Assembly: GCF_030160835.1 (NCBI RefSeq) | Contig: NZ_BSPC01000069.1 | Location: 186,001 to 250,000 of the forward strand | Source of the DNA: Labrys miyagiensis | GTDB taxonomy: Bacteria; Pseudomonadota; Alphaproteobacteria; Rhizobiales; Labraceae | Length of the DNA stretch: 64,000 nucleotides | Direction: 5' to 3' | In this document: positions 17,761 to 25,434 of the stretch, piece after piece | How positions within the stretch are numbered: position 1 is the stretch's first letter | Layout of the letters: every line of letters starts with the position of its first letter | Translations under genes and position numbers: made by a program | Notes under the pieces: generated by a model | What the model was told of the DNA's origin: nothing | The model's input: the letters and a program-made list of their open reading frames with translations, nothing else | The model's database searches: none

Positions 17761-18456
17761 ATGCCCCACCCTCTCCCCTCCGGCCCCGAACAGCGCCCGA
17801 TCGCCACCGTCGACATCGTCATCGTCACCCTGAGCGAGGGCGCGCTGCGCCTTGGTCTGCAGCGCCGGGATCGCGAACCGCACAAGGGCGAGCTCGCCCT
17901 CATCGGCGGCTATGTCCGCCCCGAGGAGGACGGCGACATCGAAGCCTCGGCCCGGCGCATCCTGGCCGACAAGGGGCGGCTGACGGGCCTTTATCTCGAG
18001 CAGCTGCGCAGCTTCGGCGGTCCCTCCCGCGATCCGCGCGGCTGGTCGATCTCCATCGCCTATCTCGCTCTGGTGCCGGAAGCGACGCTGCGGGCGGCCG
18101 AGACACGGGGTGCGCCGCCCTTCGAGCTCATCGATCCCGACCGCTGCCCTCGCCTGCCCTTCGACCACGGCCGCATCATCGCCGCCGCCCTGCAGCGGCT
18201 GCGCTCCAAGGCGAGCTATTCCACGCTGCCCGCCTTCCTGCTCGGCTCCCAGTTCACCCTGCCCGAGCTCAAGAGCGTCTACGAGACGGTAATGGGCACC
18301 CCCCTCAACGACAGCGCCTTCCGCCGAAAGCTGATGGAGATGCATATCCTCGAAGAAGTGGAAGCCAAGGCCGCCGCCACAGCCGAACGCAAACGCCCGG
18401 CCCAGTTGTATCGGCTTGCGAAGGAGACGCTGACCGAGTTCGACAGGACGGTGTGA
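17761..18456 (+). CDS. NrtR-like transcriptional regulator (degenerate NUDIX domain plus winged helix)
   Basis: 231 residues. An N-terminal NUDIX fold (ATVDIVIVTLSEGALRLGLQ) is followed by a C-terminal winged-helix domain (FTLPELKSVYETVMGTPLN, then FRRKLMEMHILEE), the NrtR architecture. The NUDIX box at about 49-72 reads GGYVRPEEDGDIEAS then ARRILADKG. The catalytic Glu residues of REXXEE are replaced, so it should bind rather than hydrolyse a nucleotide-derived ligand. I use the ATG at 17761, after an upstream frame with no domain. It is divergent from aruH; classical NrtR controls NAD synthesis, but no NAD gene is nearby. Confidence 0.82.
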   Translation: MPHPLPSGPEQRPIATVDIVIVTLSEGALRLGLQRRDREPHKGELALIGGYVRPEEDGDIEASARRILADKGRLTGLYLEQLRSFGGPSRDPRGWSISIAYLALVPEATLRAAETRGAPPFELIDPDRCPRLPFDHGRIIAAALQRLRSKASYSTLPAFLLGSQFTLPELKSVYETVMGTPLNDSAFRRKLMEMHILEEVEAKAAATAERKRPAQLYRLAKETLTEFDRTV

Positions 18457-18458
18457 TC

Positions 18459-18708
18459 CTGGGAGCGCAGGTGTCGTGCCCATAGGTGCTGACTTTGCGA
18501 GGAAGGGCGCAGGATTGGAGTGTCGATCACTGATCGACAATCTTGGAAACGATCATTTTGCGAGGAAGGAAGAGGGCGATCGGTGATCGCCCTTCCGGTT
18601 TCCACCGCCACGCTTCGCAAAGTCAACGCCTATGGGCGTCTTTCCTGGCCGCTTCTTTCCATCACTCGCCGCGTTTCCAAGAGCGGACGGGACGTCCGCG
18701 CTCCCAGG
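18459..18708. repeat. Variable-stem palindromic repeat, locus 3 (nested)
   Basis: The outer arms TCCTGGGAGCGCAGG and CGCGCTCCCAGG enclose nested pairs: CCCATAGGTGCTGACTTTGCGA with TCGCAAAGTCAACGCCTATGGG, the short palindrome GTCGATCACTGATCGAC, and GGGCGATCGGTGATCGCCC. TTGGAAACGATC and GTTTCCAAGAGCG lie inside. It looks like one family member inserted within another. The rest of the gap to the MFS gene (18709-18900) shows nothing I recognise. Confidence 0.8.
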
Positions 18709-18900
18709 TATGGCTCGCGCCCCAGCCATGCTGAAATGCAAGGTTGAATCGATTTACAAATCGCCTGACAAAAGCGATATTGCGACGCAATAAAAGCTTC
18801 CCAACCCGCTGAATTTAAGCCTTTTCCAACCGGCGATGACCCATCGCGCGGCCTGTTGCTTAGTTCGTTTGCAGTATCGTTCATATTTGAAAGCCCTTTC

Positions 18901-20145
18901 GTGACCCAGCCGGCCACTTCCTCCTTTTCCGACCTTTCCGTCGAGACCCAGACCCGCCGCTTCAACCCCGCCTGGATCGAATTCGCCCTCGCCGTGGGCG
19001 CCTTTGGCGTAGGCGCCGGCGAATTCGCCAGCATGGGCATCCTGCCCAATGTCGCACAGGGCCTTGGCATCACCGAGCCGCAGGCCGGCCACATGATCAG
19101 CGCCTACGCGCTCGGCGTGGTGGTTGGGGCGCCGGTCATTGCCGTGATCTCCGCGAAGATGGCGCGCCGCACGCTGCTGCTCTGGCTGATGGTGGTCTTC
19201 GCTCTTGGTAATGCCGCCAGCGCGCTCGCCGGCAACTACCCCTCGCTGGTCGGCTTCCGCTTCCTCGCCGGCCTGCCGCATGGCGCCTATTTCGGTGTCG
19301 CCTTCCTGGTGGCCGCCGGCATGGCCGAACCCAACCGCCGGGCGCAGGCGGTGGGGCGCGTGATGCTCGGCATCACCCTCGCGACGCTGGTCGGCTCGCC
19401 GGTGGCGACCTGGCTGGGACAGGCGCTCGGCTGGCGGCTCGCCTTCACCGCGGTGGCAGCCATCGGCGCACTGACGGCCCTGCTGATCTGGATCTTTCTG
19501 CCGCTCGACAAGATTCAGGCCGGCGCGAGCCCCCTGCGCGAGCTCGGCGGGCTCAAGCGCAAGCAGGTCTGGCTCACTTTGGCGATCCCCGCCATCGGCC
19601 TCGGCGGCATGTTTGCCGTCTATTCCTATATCGCCTCCACCTTGACGCAGCTTTCCGGCTTTTCGCCCGCCTTCGTGCCGGTGGCGCTGGTGCTGTTCGG
19701 CATCGGCATGAATGTCGGCAATGTCGTCGGCTCGCGCCTTGCCGACAAGGCGCTGATGCCCACCATCGGCGGCATGCTGGTCTGGGTGATCGCGGTGATG
19801 GCGCTCTATTGGCTCACGGCCTCCAATCCCTGGATGGTGTCGCTCTGCATCTTCCTGATCGGCTGCAACTTCGCCATCTGCCCGGCCGTGCAGACCCGCC
19901 TGATGGATGTTGCCGGCGATGCGCAGACGCTCGCCGCCGCCCTCAACCATTCCGCCTTCAACATCGCCAACGCGCTGGGCGCCTGGCTCGGCGGCGTCGC
20001 CATCGCGGCCGGCTTCGGCTGGGCCTCGACGGGCTGGGTCGGCGCGGTACTGGCTGCCGGCGGCCTTGCGGTGTTCCTGGTCTCCTGGGCGCAGGAGCGG
20101 GCCGACAAGAGCGATATGAATTCCGAGCCAGTGGCAGCGGTCTAA
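18901..20145 (+). CDS. MFS transporter, drug/arabinose-efflux (DHA1) type
   Basis: About 414 residues with twelve predicted hydrophobic segments. It has the MFS signature after TM2-3 (VISAKMARRTLLLWLMVVF) and the DHA1-type stretch GFRFLAGLPHGAYFGVAFLVA. It resembles the AraJ/PbuE/YdhP efflux group, inner-membrane proton antiporters; the substrate is unknown. I start at GTG 18901, although the ribosome-binding site (GAAAG) is weak; the alternative TTG at 18856 has no better signal. It is convergent with the GlxA-type regulator, 21 bases apart. Confidence 0.85.
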   Translation: MTQPATSSFSDLSVETQTRRFNPAWIEFALAVGAFGVGAGEFASMGILPNVAQGLGITEPQAGHMISAYALGVVVGAPVIAVISAKMARRTLLLWLMVVFALGNAASALAGNYPSLVGFRFLAGLPHGAYFGVAFLVAAGMAEPNRRAQAVGRVMLGITLATLVGSPVATWLGQALGWRLAFTAVAAIGALTALLIWIFLPLDKIQAGASPLRELGGLKRKQVWLTLAIPAIGLGGMFAVYSYIASTLTQLSGFSPAFVPVALVLFGIGMNVGNVVGSRLADKALMPTIGGMLVWVIAVMALYWLTASNPWMVSLCIFLIGCNFAICPAVQTRLMDVAGDAQTLAAALNHSAFNIANALGAWLGGVAIAAGFGWASTGWVGAVLAAGGLAVFLVSWAQERADKSDMNSEPVAAV

Positions 20146-20166
20146 CGGACCTGCCCCCCGTGCCCT

Positions 20167-21165
20167 TCACGCCGCCTGGCGTGCCGCGAACCGCCGTCGG
20201 TAGTCACGTGGCGAAAGCCCCGTCACCTTGAAAAACACCTTGCGGAACGCCGCCGGGTCCTCATAGCCGACCGACCAGGCCACCTGGTCGACATTGCGGT
20301 TGGTCATTTCCAGAAGGCCGCGCGCCTTGCTGACGCGGATGTGCTGGAAATATTCCGTCGGCTTCAGCCCGGTCGCCTTGTGGAAGCGGCGCAGGAAGGT
20401 GCGCTCCTCGAGGCCCGCCTGGCCCGCCATCTCTGCGAGCGAGACTGGCCGCAGGTCGCCCTCCCCTGTCTCCTGGGCCTGCAGCCAATGCTGCACCTTG
20501 AGCACAGCCTCGTCGCTATGGCGCAGGTTCGGCGAGAAATTGCTGTAATAACGCTGCTCGCGTCCGGGCGGGTCGACCAGCAGGAAGCGTGCCGTCTCCA
20601 GCATCACGGCCGGGCCGAGCAGCCGCTCGACCAGCGTCAGGCCGAGATCGGTCCAGGCCATGATGCCGCCGGCGGTGATGACATCGCCGTCGTCGATGAT
20701 CATCTGGGCGGTGTCGATCTCGATGTCGGGAAAGCGCTGGGCGAGCGCCTGCGCAAAGCTCCAATGCGTCGTCACCGGCCGGCCCGAGAGCAGGCCCGTC
20801 TCGGCGAGGACAAAGGCGCCGGCGCAGACCGAGCACAGCATTGCGCCCTCTTCGTGCTGGCGGCGCAGCCAGGGGGCGAAACGGGCCGAAATCTCGCGGG
20901 ACGGCAGGGAGCCGAGGCCCGGCAGGGCGACGATCGCGACCGGCCCGTGCTCGGCCGATCCTTGCGTGTCGACGGCGCAGGCGATCTCACCGTCCTCGGC
21001 GATCTTCCATTGGCTTACCCGGATGCCCGACGCCGCCGAATCGACGCGACGGCTGGCGATCTCATTGGCCGCCTCGAACAGGTCGACCATGCCATAGACC
21101 GCGGCCGTACGCACGCCAGGATAGAGCAGCAAGCCGACTTCGGGTAATTTGTTACCTTTAGACAT
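20167..21165 (-). CDS. GlxA-family transcriptional regulator (DJ-1/PfpI domain plus AraC HTH)
   Basis: 332 residues. The N-terminal half is a DJ-1/PfpI-like domain (VGLLLYPGVRTAAVYGMVDLF near 9-29, then AMLCSVCAGAFVLAETGLL near 135, with the nucleophile-elbow Cys). The C-terminal half is an AraC-type double helix-turn-helix (MAGQAGLEERTFLRRFHKATG, then VAWSVGYEDPAAFRKVFFKVTG). This architecture defines GlxA-type activators, which often control catabolism of quaternary amines or amino acids. Its target here is not clear; the neighbours are a convergent MFS transporter and a HugZ-like protein on the same strand. Confidence 0.9.
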   Translation of the reverse strand: MSKGNKLPEVGLLLYPGVRTAAVYGMVDLFEAANEIASRRVDSAASGIRVSQWKIAEDGEIACAVDTQGSAEHGPVAIVALPGLGSLPSREISARFAPWLRRQHEEGAMLCSVCAGAFVLAETGLLSGRPVTTHWSFAQALAQRFPDIEIDTAQMIIDDGDVITAGGIMAWTDLGLTLVERLLGPAVMLETARFLLVDPPGREQRYYSNFSPNLRHSDEAVLKVQHWLQAQETGEGDLRPVSLAEMAGQAGLEERTFLRRFHKATGLKPTEYFQHIRVSKARGLLEMTNRNVDQVAWSVGYEDPAAFRKVFFKVTGLSPRDYRRRFAARQAA

Positions 21166-21273
21166 CTGTCAGTTTTGCCTTGGGATGAGCGGCAGAGCGA
21201 TCCCTAGCATGTGCTTGTAAGGCGATTCAATGCTTTACAGCCCGGATGGGGAGGGCGAAGGAAACGCGGCCGA

Positions 21274-21363
21274 TTCCTGGGACCGCAGGTGTCCCGCCTG
21301 CTCTTGGAACCAGTTCGCTTGCGGGAAAGGAAGAGGCAGGCGAGACGCCTGCGGTCCCAGGAA
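21274..21363. repeat. Variable-stem palindromic repeat, locus 4
   Basis: TTCCTGGGACCGCAGGTGTC pairs with GACGCCTGCGGTCCCAGGAA. An inner CGCCTGCTCTTGG is matched by AGAGGCAGGCG, and CTCTTGGAACC carries the family word. The outer stem is nearly perfect although its sequence (GGGACCGCAGG) differs from GGGAGCGCGGA in other copies. It precedes the stop of the HugZ-like gene. Confidence 0.82.
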
Positions 21364-21369
21364 CGTCCC

Positions 21370-22134
21370 CTACCCCCGCGCCTCAGCGGCCATCGCCACG
21401 AGCGCCTTGCGTAACGCACTTGCATCCACCACCCGCTCCGCAAACAGCACGCGCGCCGTCTCGTCGGCGAAAGCCATGTCGATGCCCTCGGGATCGATGC
21501 CCGTGAGGCGCCAGGGGCCGTCCCGGGTGCCCGCGAGCTTCGTGGCGTAGAGCCTGACAGCATCGGCGTGGTCGGCGTTCATATGCTCGATCGCGCCGGC
21601 TTCCGCCTCGAGCAGCGCTTCCGCGCCGCTGCAATCGGTCAGCAATTCCTCGGCCGACAGGCGCGCCGCCCGGGCAAAACCGCCATTGAGATGGCCGCCG
21701 GTCAGCGCCACCTTGAAGAAGCTGAAATCGGGAAAGCCGGCATAGAGGGCGGATTTGGGATGGCGTGCCAGAAAGCGGGTCTTCACGGCCTCGCCCTCGG
21801 CGATCTCGGCCCGGCCCATCACTGTCAGCCGGGCATGGGCCAGTGGATCGCCCTTGCCGCCCTCGCTGAGGAGCAGCGAAATGCGCGCATCCTTCTCGAT
21901 ATTGGCGCGATGGGCTGCGAGCCTGGAGAGGAGCAGCAAGGGCGAGCCGTCGACATCCGTGGCCACATTGACGAGGCTCGCGAAGGGCGAGCTGTCCTCA
22001 GCGTCGATGGTGGCCAGGGCGCCCGCCCGAATGCGCCGCAGCAACGCTTTCGCCTCCGCGACCGGCTCGAAATCGACGGGTTGACCGGCCGGGTTCGGCT
22101 GGCCGGGCTGGCGCGTGGTATCGGTGCTGGACAT
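21370..22134 (-). CDS. HugZ-like heme-utilisation / pyridoxamine 5'-phosphate oxidase-fold protein
   Basis: 254 residues. The N-terminal split-barrel domain (EAKALLRRIRAGALATID, then FASLVNVATDVDGSPLLLLSRLAAH) and a C-terminal DUF2470-like domain (IEHMNADHADAVRLYATKLAG, with the conserved His-Asn-x-Asp-His) match the HugZ family. Some members bind and degrade heme; others are of unknown flavin or FMN chemistry. The Met followed by SSTDTTRQ is the only sensible start; upstream codons fall in a RIME-like repeat. No iron-uptake genes are adjacent, so heme degradation is a family inference only. Confidence 0.8.
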   Translation of the reverse strand: MSSTDTTRQPGQPNPAGQPVDFEPVAEAKALLRRIRAGALATIDAEDSSPFASLVNVATDVDGSPLLLLSRLAAHRANIEKDARISLLLSEGGKGDPLAHARLTVMGRAEIAEGEAVKTRFLARHPKSALYAGFPDFSFFKVALTGGHLNGGFARAARLSAEELLTDCSGAEALLEAEAGAIEHMNADHADAVRLYATKLAGTRDGPWRLTGIDPEGIDMAFADETARVLFAERVVDASALRKALVAMAAEARG

Positions 22135-22160
22135 CGGGTTGAAGACTCGCCTCACCTGCA

Positions 22161-22270
22161 ATTCCTGGAGCAAAAACGCGTTTGGGCAGAAACGCCGTTT
22201 TGAGCCAGTTCCTTGCCTTGACGCGTTTTTGCGATTCGCGGCGATCCCTGTCAAATCGCAAAACGCTTTG
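22161..22270. repeat. RIME-like palindromic element, copy 2
   Basis: It runs from GGAGCAAAAACGCGTTTG, through a partner arm AAACGCCGTTTTGAGCC, to GACGCGTTTTTGCGATTC and TCAAATCGCAAAACGC. The layout is the same as at 14306-14410. It occupies much of the 302-base gap between the HugZ-like gene and chvI. The remaining 160 bases (22271-22436) must hold the chvI promoter, but I see no clear consensus. Confidence 0.78.
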
Positions 22271-22436
22271 GAAATTGTCGCTTTATTACCAATAAGCAAT
22301 CAGAAGAACAGATTTGCCGCGATAATTTCACACTTCCGCCCGTTTGAGCGTAGAATGCGGGAGAATCTATGGTGATTTGCGTTCGGCAGCACCATAATAA
22401 GCTTAGCGGTTTGCCCCGCTCACTGTGAGGAATGCA

Positions 22437-23135
22437 ATGCCAACGATCGCACTGGTCGATGACGACCGTAATATCCTGACGTCGGTTTCCATCGCCCTGG
22501 AAGCAGAAGGCTATCGCATCCAGACCTATAATGACGGCATGTCGGCGCTCGATGGACTGAAGGCCAATCCGCCGGACCTCGCCATCTTCGACATCAAGAT
22601 GCCACGCATGGACGGCATGGAGCTGCTGCGCCGCCTGCGCCAGAAGTCCGAGCTGCCGGTGATCTTCCTGACCTCCAAGGATGAGGAAATCGACGAACTC
22701 TTCGGCCTCAAGATGGGCGCCGACGATTTCATCCGCAAACCCTTCTCGCAGCGCCTGCTGGTCGAGCGCGTGAAGGCGGTTCTGCGCCGCTTCCAGCCCA
22801 AGGACGCCGCCGCCACCAAGGCTTCGGATGCCAAGATCCTCGAGCGCGGCCTGCTGCGCATGGATCCGGAACGTCACACCTGCACCTGGAAGGGCGAGGC
22901 GGTGGTGCTCACCGTCACCGAATTCCTGATCCTGCATGCCCTCGCCCAGCGCCCCGGCGTGGTGAAGAGCCGCAACGCCCTGATGGATGCTGCCTATGAT
23001 GACCAGGTCTATGTCGACGACCGCACGATCGACAGTCACATCAAGCGCCTGCGCAAGAAATTCAAGCAGGCCGATGATGATTTCGAGATGATCGAGACGC
23101 TGTATGGCGTCGGCTACCGCTTCAAGGAAGCGTGA
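22437..23135 (+). CDS. chvI: ChvI, response regulator of the ChvG/ChvI system
   Basis: 232 residues, OmpR/PhoB type. The receiver domain has the acidic pocket LVDDD at 7-10, the phospho-acceptor D52 in [14 protein letters not shown] and the conserved Lys in FLTSKDEE. The C-terminal winged helix ends [10 protein letters not shown], then YGVGYRF. ChvI is an essential or near-essential global regulator of envelope, acid and symbiosis/virulence genes in Rhizobiales. The ATG after GTGAGGAATGCA is used; GAGG is the ribosome-binding site. The synteny chvI-chvG-hprK-EIIA-HPr is classic, but the usual divergent pckA is replaced here by the HugZ-like gene. Confidence 0.93.
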   Translation: MPTIALVDDDRNILTSVSIALEAEGYRIQTYNDGMSALDGLKANPPDLAIFDIKMPRMDGMELLRRLRQKSELPVIFLTSKDEEIDELFGLKMGADDFIRKPFSQRLLVERVKAVLRRFQPKDAAATKASDAKILERGLLRMDPERHTCTWKGEAVVLTVTEFLILHALAQRPGVVKSRNALMDAAYDDQVYVDDRTIDSHIKRLRKKFKQADDDFEMIETLYGVGYRFKEA

Positions 23136-23315
23136 CAGGACCTGTCACCGGAGGCTCCGGGGCTCTCTCCCCGCAGAGGAGAGAGGGAGCATCGCGCCGG
23201 AAGGGCTACGCCAGCCTTCCCCGAAAACGATGCGACCGCCACGTCTGTAGCATTGGTTCCGGTTCAGGACGCGGATCCGATGCTATAGTCATGCTCCATC
23301 GATCCTGAGGCTGCT

Positions 23316-25076
23316 TTGCTCGACAGAAACACCACCCCCGAGCGCGAGACCGGAACCGCCGAGGCTCCCAGGCCCCGGTCGATGCTCCGACGGCGTCTAC
23401 GCCGGCTGCTGCGCATCGTGGCGGTGCAGACTTTTTCGAGCCTGACGCGCCGCATCGTGGTGCTCAACCTCGCCGGGCTGGTCGCCCTGGTGGTCGGCAT
23501 CATCTATCTCAACCAGCTTCGCGAAGGGCTTATCGACGCAAGCGTGAAGTCGCTCCTGACGCAGGGCGAGATCATGGCGAGCGCGGTCGCCGGCTCGGCC
23601 ACAGTCGAACAGGGCTCGATCAACATCGATCCGGAAAAGCTCCTGGAGCAGCGGGCCGCCACTGACGACGACAGCGACGATTCGACGTTGCTGGACTTCC
23701 CGCTCAACCCGGAAAAGGTCGCGCCCTTGATGAAGCGCCTGGTCTCGCCGACCACGCTGCGCGCCCGCGTCTATGACAAGGACCTCAATCCGGTCATCGA
23801 TTCGGATAATCTGTTTCTCTATTCCGATATCATTCGCTCGGACCTGCCCAAGCCCAAGGAAGAGCCGAGCCTGGGCGAGAAGATCTGGAATGTTGTCAAG
23901 CGCCTGGTCTTCCGCTCCGACGCCCCGCTTTACAAGGAGCTCGGCAACCAGAACGGCAAGGGTTACAGCGAGGTGCGGGCCGCCTTGGACGGCACGCCCT
24001 CCTATCTCGTGAGCGTCGATGAACGGAACGAATCGATCGTCGCGGTCGCCGTGCCGATCATCCGCTTCAAGACGGTGCTCGGCGTCTTGCAGCTCTCCAC
24101 CCGTCCCGGCGACATCGACGGGATCGTCACGGCCGAGCGCGTCGCCATCCTGCGCGTGTTCGCTGTCGCCGCCGTGGTGATGGTGATCCTTTCCATCCTG
24201 CTGGCGAGCACCATCGCCGGCCCGATCCGGCAATTGGCGCGGGCGGCCGAGCGGGTGCGCTACGGCGTGAAATCGCGGCAGGAGATTCCGGATTTCACCG
24301 AGCGCTCCGACGAGATCGGCCATCTGTCCGGGGCGTTGCGCGACATGACCACCGCTTTGTTCAAGCGCATCGAGGCGATCGAGAGCTTCGCGGCCGACGT
24401 CGCACATGAATTGAAGAATCCGCTGACCTCCCTGCGCTCGGCGGTGGAAACCCTGCCGCTCGCCCGCAGCGAGACCTCGCGCGACCGGCTGCTGGAGGTG
24501 ATCCAGCACGATGTACGCCGTCTCGACCGCCTGATCTCCGACATCTCGGACGCCTCCCGCCTCGATGCCGAATTGCTGCGAAACAGCGCCGAGCCCGTCG
24601 ATGTCGTCAAGGTGCTGACCGCTCTCACCGATGTGTTCAACAGCGTGGAGCGCGACGACGGCGTGACGGTGCGGCTGGCCATCCCTATGGGGCTGCCCGC
24701 GACCGCCTTCTTCGCCAATGGTCATGATTCCCGGCTCGGCCAGGTCATCAACAATCTCGTCGACAATGCGCGCTCCTTCTCGCCGAGGGACGGCGAGGTG
24801 CGCATCAATTTGCGCCGCAACAAGAACGACATCGAGATCGCCGTCGAGGATGACGGGCCCGGCGTACCTGAGCATGCCCTGGAGCGGATCTTCGAGCGCT
24901 TCTATACCGATCGGCCGGAGGAGCAGGGCTTTGGCCAGAATTCCGGCCTGGGCCTGTCCATCTCCAAGCAAATCATCGAGGCCCATGGCGGGACGCTCTG
25001 GGTCGAGAACCGCAGGAATGGCGAGGAGATGCTCGGCGCCCGCTTCGTCGTGCGGCTGCCGGCCGCGGCGCCCTGA
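23316..25076 (+). CDS. chvG: ChvG, membrane sensor histidine kinase
   Basis: 586 residues. TM1 at about 47-65, a periplasmic sensor of roughly 210 residues, TM2 at about 277-300, HAMP, then a DHp domain with H364 in FAADVAHELKNPLTSLRS. The HATPase domain has an N-box (QVINNLVDNARSF) near 475, G1 (DDGPGVP) near 511 and G2 (SGLGLSIS) near 541. ChvG phosphorylates ChvI in response to periplasmic acid and stress cues, with ExoR as inhibitor in relatives. The start is TTG, supported by TGAGG 7 bases upstream; a Met at codon 23 is the alternative. Its kinase half is duplicated in the next gene. Confidence 0.93.
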   Translation: MLDRNTTPERETGTAEAPRPRSMLRRRLRRLLRIVAVQTFSSLTRRIVVLNLAGLVALVVGIIYLNQLREGLIDASVKSLLTQGEIMASAVAGSATVEQGSINIDPEKLLEQRAATDDDSDDSTLLDFPLNPEKVAPLMKRLVSPTTLRARVYDKDLNPVIDSDNLFLYSDIIRSDLPKPKEEPSLGEKIWNVVKRLVFRSDAPLYKELGNQNGKGYSEVRAALDGTPSYLVSVDERNESIVAVAVPIIRFKTVLGVLQLSTRPGDIDGIVTAERVAILRVFAVAAVVMVILSILLASTIAGPIRQLARAAERVRYGVKSRQEIPDFTERSDEIGHLSGALRDMTTALFKRIEAIESFAADVAHELKNPLTSLRSAVETLPLARSETSRDRLLEVIQHDVRRLDRLISDISDASRLDAELLRNSAEPVDVVKVLTALTDVFNSVERDDGVTVRLAIPMGLPATAFFANGHDSRLGQVINNLVDNARSFSPRDGEVRINLRRNKNDIEIAVEDDGPGVPEHALERIFERFYTDRPEEQGFGQNSGLGLSISKQIIEAHGGTLWVENRRNGEEMLGARFVVRLPAAAP

Positions 25077-25104
25077 CGCGGTTTACCTCCGGACTGAATC
25101 ACCA

Positions 25105-25177
25105 GGAATCGCAAAATGCTTCTGTTTCCAGTGAGTTAATTCGGAACAGTGTCGACCTGAACGCATTTTGCTCTAGG
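25105..25177. repeat. RIME-like element fragment between chvG and the fusion gene
   Basis: GGAATCGCAAAATGCTTCTG at one side pairs with GAACGCATTTTGCTCTAG at the other. Read on the minus strand it begins CTAGAGCAAAATGCG, the same opening as the RIME-like elements elsewhere in the window. The 358-base gap (25077-25434) holds this element. The remainder, including an AT-rich patch near 25335 (GAATATAATAAGAG) that could be promoter DNA for the fusion gene, has no recognisable gene. Confidence 0.65.
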
Positions 25178-25434
25178 CAGCCCTTCGTTGGCAGACCAAC
25201 GCCTCGTCCGCTTAGTTCTTTGTTCTATCGCAGATTCTCGTCGGAAAACCGTGTGGCACTTTTCCGGAATCTGCTTGGGGCCGTCCACACGTCCCCGGGA
25301 CGTTTTGGCCCACTTTATACGGGCGCTGTGGAAGAATATAATAAGAGTTGCCGGCTTCCTGCCATGAAACACGAAGCTCGTCTTCTGCGTTATGACGGGA
25401 ACACCGGGTGAGCTGAAACATTTGGCTTGCAGTG

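Noticed and set aside
16060-18708. CRISPR array
   Set aside because: The repeats are irregular inverted pairs, not direct repeats with uniform spacers, and no cas genes are present.
23397-24986. A 529-codon minus-strand frame opposite chvG
   Set aside because: It is antisense shadow of chvG, with low-complexity Asp/His-rich translation and no ribosome-binding site.
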